64,000 nucleotides of DNA from Brevundimonas sp. (GTDB lineage Bacteria; Pseudomonadota; Alphaproteobacteria; Caulobacterales; Caulobacteraceae): contig NZ_JAIXTC010000027.1 in the NCBI RefSeq assembly GCF_027484365.1, forward strand, positions 1 to 64,000, given 5' to 3'. The first letter of the stretch is position 1; each line of letters opens with the position of its first letter. The translations under genes and the position numbers were made by a program. The notes under the pieces are model-generated. The model was not told the origin of the DNA and did no database searches. It saw only the letters and a list, made by a program, of their open reading frames with translations. Shown piece by piece: positions 59,596 to 64,000 of this stretch.

Positions 59596-61734
59596 ATGTC
59601 GATGTCGATGAAGCGTTATTTGTGGGGCTCCGCTGCTAGCGCTCTGGTGCTCGGACTTACAGGCCCTGTAGCGGCGCAAGCCAATCCTCAGGCGGATACT
59701 CAGGCTGCGTCTCAGGATGCTGCTCCACAGGAAGAATCTCAGCTCGACGAGATTGTCGTCACGGCTCGGAAGACGTCTGAAAACAATCAACGAGCAGCCG
59801 CGACCATCGTCGCCGTCTCTGGCGAAGAGCTTTCGAACCGCGGGGTGAGCGATCCGCAGGCGCTCGAAAAGTTCCTTCCCAGCGCCAGTCTGCGCCGGCA
59901 AGGACCGGTTACCCAGGTCTTCATTCGCGGCGTCGGCACCCGCAGCGACTTGCCGAACTTCGCCGCAGCTTCGGCCCTGACTTACAACGGTCTGATCGTT
60001 CAGCGGTACGGTACTTTTGGTCTCACCTCCGACCTCGATCGCGTTGAGTCGATCGCTGGCCCCCAAGGGACCCTGTACGGCGGTAACGCGGCCGGCGGCG
60101 CTGTGAACCTCTTCTCGGCCAGGCCGAGAAATGATGGCTCGGGCCGTGCGTCGCTGGAGGTTGGTGATTTTGAAGCTTTCCGCGCCTCCGTCGCGGCGAA
60201 TGTATCTCTGACCGACGATCTGAGCGGCCGTGTCGGCTTCGACTACAACACTCGCGACGCTTATTATTCCGCAGGGATCAACACCCAGAACAATTACAGC
60301 GGGCGAGCGGGGCTGCTCTACAGCCCATCAGATGATTTCTCGACCTACATTTTCTACAACCATGCGCGGGATACGGGGCGGCCGATCACCACGCTCGTCG
60401 CAAGCCCGTTTGCCAACCCGGATCCCTACCAGTTGCGGACCACAGGTGTGAACGGCAACCCGATTGACGGACGGTTTACCCGCCAGGACAACGTCAGCGA
60501 CATCATCGGCACCAACGTTGATTTCAACATCGGTGGTAACGAGTTCACCTACATTGGCGGTTACATCGATTTCACCGCTGATTACGAATACTATGTCGGC
60601 CTCACAGGGAACCAACTCCAGGTGTTCGACCACGAACGGCAATTTTCCCAAGAACTTCGTTGGAATCGTACGCTCGGAAATCTGAAACTGTCATCCGGCT
60701 TGTTCTATCTGCGTAACCTCACTGAGTTCAACGACTCACAGCTTCGCTTTACGTCGGCGACAGCGAGCACGCGAGTTCTGTTGAACATCACCGATCAAGA
60801 GAACACGACCACCGCGGCTTACGCCCAAGGCGTTCTCTCGCTCAGCGACCGGCTGCGGGTGACGCTGGGCGGCCGCGTGACCCGAGATACGATTGACGCG
60901 GAGGGCGTCGGCGCTATCGCTGCAGGCCAGACCGTTGGCCCCCGCATCGATTTTGACCGTGGAGCCACTCATACAGACTACAAAATCGGGGTCGACTACG
61001 ACCTGGCCGAGCAGGTTCTGGTGTATGCCAACCTGCAATCCGGCTACATTCCGTTCGGCTATAATCCCGACGTAGCTCCGACCCCCATCGTTCCGGAGTC
61101 GCAACTGACTGCCTACTCGGCCGGCGTGAAGTCCAGGTTCTTCGATAACCGCCTCGAAGTGAACGCCGAGACCTATTACTACGAGTACGAAAACTTCCAG
61201 GCTATTCAGTTTGTGAATGAGACTGGCAGGTCGACTGTTCTCAATGCGGAGTCGTCGACGATTTACGGCCTTGATCTCAGCATCCGAGCGCGGGTTACGC
61301 CGGATACGAGCCTGAACGCCGCTATGGTTCTGCAGCGGGCTCGGTACGAAACGTTCAACGGCGTGGGTTACAACTTTAATGACAACCAGATGATCAACGC
61401 GCCGGATCTGGTCGTTCAGGCGGGGATTCAGCACACCTTCTCGCTTGGCACGGCTGGCGATCTGGAAGCGCGCGCCGACACCTTCTATTCCGACGGCCAC
61501 TTCGGCAGTTTCAACAACTTCCCGAATTCGCGACAGCAGTCGTACTCGAAAACGGACGTGTCGATCACCTACACCCCGCCAAGTGGCATGTGGAATGTGC
61601 AAGCTTTCGTCAGAAATCTTGAGGATGAAGCGGTCTATACGGCCCTTCAGGCCGGCACCACGATAACCGCCTCTGGGAGCGGCGGCCTGGAGGCTCCTCG
61701 GACTGTCGGCGTACGCTTTGGCGTAAACTGGTAG
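59596..61734 (+). CDS. TonB-dependent outer-membrane receptor (gallate cluster)
   Basis: The 712-residue protein has a signal peptide (SAASALVLGLTGPVAAQ) and a Gln-rich stretch, then LDEIVVTARKTSENNQRAAAT (TonB-box region), a plug with VSDPQALEKFLPSASLRRQ, QVFIRGVGTRSDLPNFA and DRVESIAGPQGTLYGGNAAGGAVNLFSARP, and a barrel ending VGVRFGVNW. It would let gallate, a galloyl ester or a larger tannin fragment cross the outer membrane. It has a TCAA-N4-TTGA box and GGAGAGGG ribosome-binding site. Sampled lines of this gene are visibly lower in GC than regions 1-3. Confidence 0.93.
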   Translation: MSMSMKRYLWGSAASALVLGLTGPVAAQANPQADTQAASQDAAPQEESQLDEIVVTARKTSENNQRAAATIVAVSGEELSNRGVSDPQALEKFLPSASLRRQGPVTQVFIRGVGTRSDLPNFAAASALTYNGLIVQRYGTFGLTSDLDRVESIAGPQGTLYGGNAAGGAVNLFSARPRNDGSGRASLEVGDFEAFRASVAANVSLTDDLSGRVGFDYNTRDAYYSAGINTQNNYSGRAGLLYSPSDDFSTYIFYNHARDTGRPITTLVASPFANPDPYQLRTTGVNGNPIDGRFTRQDNVSDIIGTNVDFNIGGNEFTYIGGYIDFTADYEYYVGLTGNQLQVFDHERQFSQELRWNRTLGNLKLSSGLFYLRNLTEFNDSQLRFTSATASTRVLLNITDQENTTTAAYAQGVLSLSDRLRVTLGGRVTRDTIDAEGVGAIAAGQTVGPRIDFDRGATHTDYKIGVDYDLAEQVLVYANLQSGYIPFGYNPDVAPTPIVPESQLTAYSAGVKSRFFDNRLEVNAETYYYEYENFQAIQFVNETGRSTVLNAESSTIYGLDLSIRARVTPDTSLNAAMVLQRARYETFNGVGYNFNDNQMINAPDLVVQAGIQHTFSLGTAGDLEARADTFYSDGHFGSFNNFPNSRQQSYSKTDVSITYTPPSGMWNVQAFVRNLEDEAVYTALQAGTTITASGSGGLEAPRTVGVRFGVNW

Positions 61735-61773
61735 TCCGCCTTCTTCCAACTTCCAGCCTTCCCATGAACTTGA

Positions 61774-61810
61774 CGCCGCTCGTCCGAAAGGACGGGCGGC
61801 GCTTTCTTTT
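61774..61810 (+). terminator. Rho-independent terminator after the TBDR gene
   Basis: A 12-bp stem (61774-61785 with 61790-61801, one T-G wobble) closes a GAAA tetraloop and is followed by CTTTCTTTT. Located about 40 bp after the TBDR stop, it separates the receptor from the dioxygenase unit. Confidence 0.9.
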
Positions 61811-61860
61811 GCTAATGCGACGACAGGATTGGGCACTGCGGCAGAACGACCATCAACAAA

Positions 61861-61872
61861 TCAATACATTGA
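61861..61872. promoter_or_regulatory. TCAA-N4-TTGA box before the gallate dioxygenase gene
   Basis: TCAA-TACA-TTGA, 82 bp before the dioxygenase start, followed by CAATG. Same spacing to the start as for the TBDR box. TTGACA (61869-61874) could be the -35. Confidence 0.55.
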
Positions 61873-61942
61873 CAATGAGGGTCGGCGTGCTACCCCTCTT
61901 CGCAGACTAGCTCGGAGAAGCTGGCGCTAGCGGAGGACTGTC

Positions 61943-63184
61943 GTGGCGACCATCATCGGCGGCATCGGAACATCGCACGTTCCAACCATCGGCGTCGCCT
62001 ATGACAAAGGGCGTTCCAATGACCCGGCATGGGCCCCGCTGTTTGAAGGCTACAAGCCGGTAGCCGCGTGGCTTGCCGAGCATAAGCCCGACGCACTGAT
62101 CGTCTTCTACAACGACCATGCCTCACAGTTTTTCTTTGATCGCTACCCAACATTCGCCCTGGGCATAGCGGATGAACACCCCCTCGCAGACGAGGGCTCC
62201 GGGTTGCGACCTTTGCCTTCGATCAAGGGTTGGCCCGAGCTCTCGTCCCACCTCCTCGACGTCCTGGTGGAGGACGAGTTCGACATTACTGTTATTCAGG
62301 ATGGGGCCCTGGATCACGGCTGCCATTCGCCCCTGCCGCTTCTCTGGCCGCACGTGCCGGACTGGCCGGGCGCGATTATCCCAATCGCGATCAATGTCCT
62401 GCACTTCCCGCTACCAACAGCGAACCGGTGCTATCGTCTCGGGCAGTCCATTCGACGCGCAGTACAGTCGTTCGCCGGCGACGCGAGGATCGCCGTCGTC
62501 GGAACCGGCGGACTGTCCCATCAAGTTCACGGTGAGCGAACGGGTTTCAACAATGAGGGTTGGGACACCGAGTTCCTCGATCTGATCCGGGATGATCCCG
62601 AAGCGCTGACCCGGCTGCGGCACGCGGACTATATCGTCCGAGGCGGCGCGGAGAGCGTCGAGATGATCATGTGGCTGGCCATGCGCGGCGCCCTCGGCGG
62701 CGCTGTGCACGAACTGCACCGCGCATATTACCTCGCCACCACGACGGCTATGGCTGTGACCTTGTACGAGCCGACGGAGTTTGGAGATGACGCCGACCAA
62801 CCCTCAGGAGACGGGTATGAGCCCGGCGCTCGCGAGCGGGCAGGGCTAGATGGTCTGGAAGGCACCTATGTCTTCGATAGTCGCGTGGCCCGCGCGAGCA
62901 TGCCGCTTAACCGCTTTCTCTGGCAGCTGACTGACGCGAACAAGCGCGTGGAGATCGGCACGGATTGGGAAGCGGCGATGGAATCTGCGGACCTCGGAGC
63001 CACGGAACGCGAAATGATTCGCGCGCGTGACTGGATCGGTCTCATTCACCAGGGCGCCAACTTCTTCTTGCTTGAGAAACTCGCCCGCGTGTCGGGCGTG
63101 CCCAACCTCGAAATGTACGCCCAGATGCGCGGCGAAGAATTCGAAGAATTTATGCAAACCCGTCGCGTCCCGGACGCCCGGTAA
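61943..63184 (+). CDS. galA: Gallate dioxygenase (fused LigB-LigA type extradiol dioxygenase)
   Basis: The 413-residue protein joins a LigB-type catalytic domain (residues 1 to about 290) and a LigA-like C-terminal domain, the layout of GalA and DesB. Fe(II) ligands and catalytic residues are in place: His12 (GTSHVP), His59 (YNDHASQFF), His193 (TGGLSHQVHGER) and Glu236/239 (GGAESVEM). LALGIADEHPLADEG-type and GALDHGCHSPLPLL segments match gallate enzymes. It opens gallate to 4-oxalomesaconate, which LigU, LigJ and LigK process. The C-terminal part includes EMIRARDWIGLIHQGANFFL (LigA-like helices). It has its own TCAA-N4-TTGA box and is 24 bp before the AAHS-type MFS. Confidence 0.95.
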   Translation: MATIIGGIGTSHVPTIGVAYDKGRSNDPAWAPLFEGYKPVAAWLAEHKPDALIVFYNDHASQFFFDRYPTFALGIADEHPLADEGSGLRPLPSIKGWPELSSHLLDVLVEDEFDITVIQDGALDHGCHSPLPLLWPHVPDWPGAIIPIAINVLHFPLPTANRCYRLGQSIRRAVQSFAGDARIAVVGTGGLSHQVHGERTGFNNEGWDTEFLDLIRDDPEALTRLRHADYIVRGGAESVEMIMWLAMRGALGGAVHELHRAYYLATTTAMAVTLYEPTEFGDDADQPSGDGYEPGARERAGLDGLEGTYVFDSRVARASMPLNRFLWQLTDANKRVEIGTDWEAAMESADLGATEREMIRARDWIGLIHQGANFFLLEKLARVSGVPNLEMYAQMRGEEFEEFMQTRRVPDAR

Positions 63185-63208
63185 ACACCAGTTCCAACGG
63201 GAGGCTTC

Positions 63209-64000
63209 ATGGACGCGCGGCGAACACTGGCAAACGTAATCGATGAGGCGCCCCTCAGGCGCTACCATCTGCAGATCTTCCTTATCTGTTTTGCCACAGC
63301 CGTGGTGGACGGCCTCGACAATCAGATGGTCGGATTCTCCGCCCAGGCCATTTCTGCTGATCTGGGTATCCCGATCGCTGAGTTCGGCGGGATTTTTTCG
63401 GCTGGTGCGGCGGGAGCCCTCGTTGGAGCCTTGTCGCTCGGCACGGTCGCCGATCGCATTGGACGCAAGATGGCTCTGAGCCTGTGCACCTTGCTCTTTG
63501 CTGTTCTGACCCTCGCCACCGTTTTGGCACGTTCAACCAATGAGCTGATGCTGCTGCGCTTTATCGCGGGCATTGGCCTCGGCGGGGCCATGCCGATCTT
63601 CCTCACCATGGTTTCGGAGTATGCGCCTAAGCGCCACCGTGCCCTGGCGACGGGAGTGCTGTGGTGCGGCTACCCCATCGGAGGCCTGGTGGGGTCCTCG
63701 CTTGGCGCAATCCTGCTGCCGGTGTCGGGATGGCAGACGATCTTTCTTCTGGGCGGCGGCCTGGCCCTGTTCGTCGTCATCCTGCAGATTACCTTGCTCC
63801 CTGAGTCCGTCCAGTTCTTGGCTTTGCGGGAGAAGGGCGCGAACCGCATAAGGCGTATTTTGACCCGCCTGAGCCCCGGCACAGATGTCGATCAGATCGA
63901 TATCTTGCCCAGCTCTACCGGGGCCGTCACCAAGGCGCCGGTGTGGGGCCTGTTCACGAGCGGTCGCCTGGGCTTGACCCTGCTGTTGTGGGTTCCACTG
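63209..64000 (+). CDS. MFS transporter, aromatic acid:H+ symporter type (cut by window edge)
   Basis: The first 264 codons are in the window. ATG 63209 has GGGAGG just upstream, 24 bp after galA. ICFATAVVDGLDNQMVGFSA in helix 1, GTVADRIGRKMALSLCTLLF and GIGLGGAMPIFLTMVSEYAP between helices 2 and 5 mark the AAHS family (GalT, PcaK, BenK). Location after the gallate dioxygenase suggests it imports gallate (GalT-like). The C-terminal half is outside. Confidence 0.9.
   Translation, partial: MDARRTLANVIDEAPLRRYHLQIFLICFATAVVDGLDNQMVGFSAQAISADLGIPIAEFGGIFSAGAAGALVGALSLGTVADRIGRKMALSLCTLLFAVLTLATVLARSTNELMLLRFIAGIGLGGAMPIFLTMVSEYAPKRHRALATGVLWCGYPIGGLVGSSLGAILLPVSGWQTIFLLGGGLALFVVILQITLLPESVQFLALREKGANRIRRILTRLSPGTDVDQIDILPSSTGAVTKAPVWGLFTSGRLGLTLLLWVPL

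Noticed and set aside
1-64000. CRISPR arrays, tRNA or rRNA genes, prophage and replication origin
   Set aside because: No regularly spaced repeats, cloverleaf-like sequences, phage structural genes or DnaA-box clusters were noticed on reading both strands.

Overview
The window is a high-GC chromosomal segment from an alphaproteobacterium. The five TonB-dependent outer-membrane receptors (TBDRs), the Fec-type sigma/anti-sigma pair, the LigJ/LigU/LigK-type gallate genes and the sphingomonad/caulobacter-like gene neighbourhoods suggest Sphingomonadales or Caulobacterales; genus cannot be fixed by eye. Almost everything serves uptake and breakdown of organic acids, aromatics and possibly peptides. 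No rRNA, tRNA, CRISPR array, phage or replication origin was seen.

Region 1 (1-13 kb) is a CoA-thioester degradation locus: edge of an acyl-CoA dehydrogenase, two crotonases, a PcaF-like thiolase, GST-like protein, LigI-like amidohydrolase, ACS-type MFS importer, GntR/HutC regulator, an OB-fold (DUF35) protein paired with a thiolase-like protein, CaiB-type CoA-transferase, carboxymuconolactone-decarboxylase-like protein, two-domain 3-hydroxyacyl-CoA dehydrogenase and a Tat-exported alpha/beta hydrolase lacking the nucleophilic Ser. Three or four of its intergenic regions share a roughly 22-bp AAAGGACA...TAG...CTTT motif, probably the operator of the local GntR regulator.

Region 2 (13-27 kb) is the least familiar part: a TBDR, then three tandem exported proteins of about 700 residues, each built from three SnoaL/NTF2-like domains with a conserved two-Cys tail, then a second TBDR-like protein, a cytochrome c'-like lipoprotein and a b561-type cytochrome. 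I know no described system with this composition.

Region 3 (27-35 kb) is an ECF sigma / FecR / STN-domain TBDR signalling set placed directly before a YfcC-type transporter, an exported cyanophycinase-like peptidase and an isoaspartyl peptidase: a candidate system for sensing and eating cyanophycin or beta-aspartyl peptides.

Region 4 (35.5-47 kb) has a LysR regulator diverging from an aromatic meta-cleavage operon (FAD monooxygenase, GlcG-like protein, type I extradiol dioxygenase, fumarylacetoacetase-family hydrolase, AAHS-type MFS, GH3 glycosidase lipoprotein) and a TBDR, consistent with use of a phenolic glycoside.

Region 5 (47.6-64 kb) starts with an IS6-family element and is a gallate catabolic cluster: exported alpha/beta hydrolase, LigU tautomerase, LigK aldolase, a LysR regulator with two tandem HTH domains, a DUF1932-type dehydrogenase, LigJ hydratase, GMC alcohol oxidase/dehydrogenase, aldehyde dehydrogenase, NIPSNAP protein, MFS, TBDR, two-domain gallate dioxygenase and an AAHS-type MFS cut by the window edge. 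A TCAA-N4-TTGA box sits upstream of four transcription units here, and the same dyad lies upstream of two units of region 4. Sampled lines of region 5 have visibly lower GC than regions 1-4, suggesting a separate origin.
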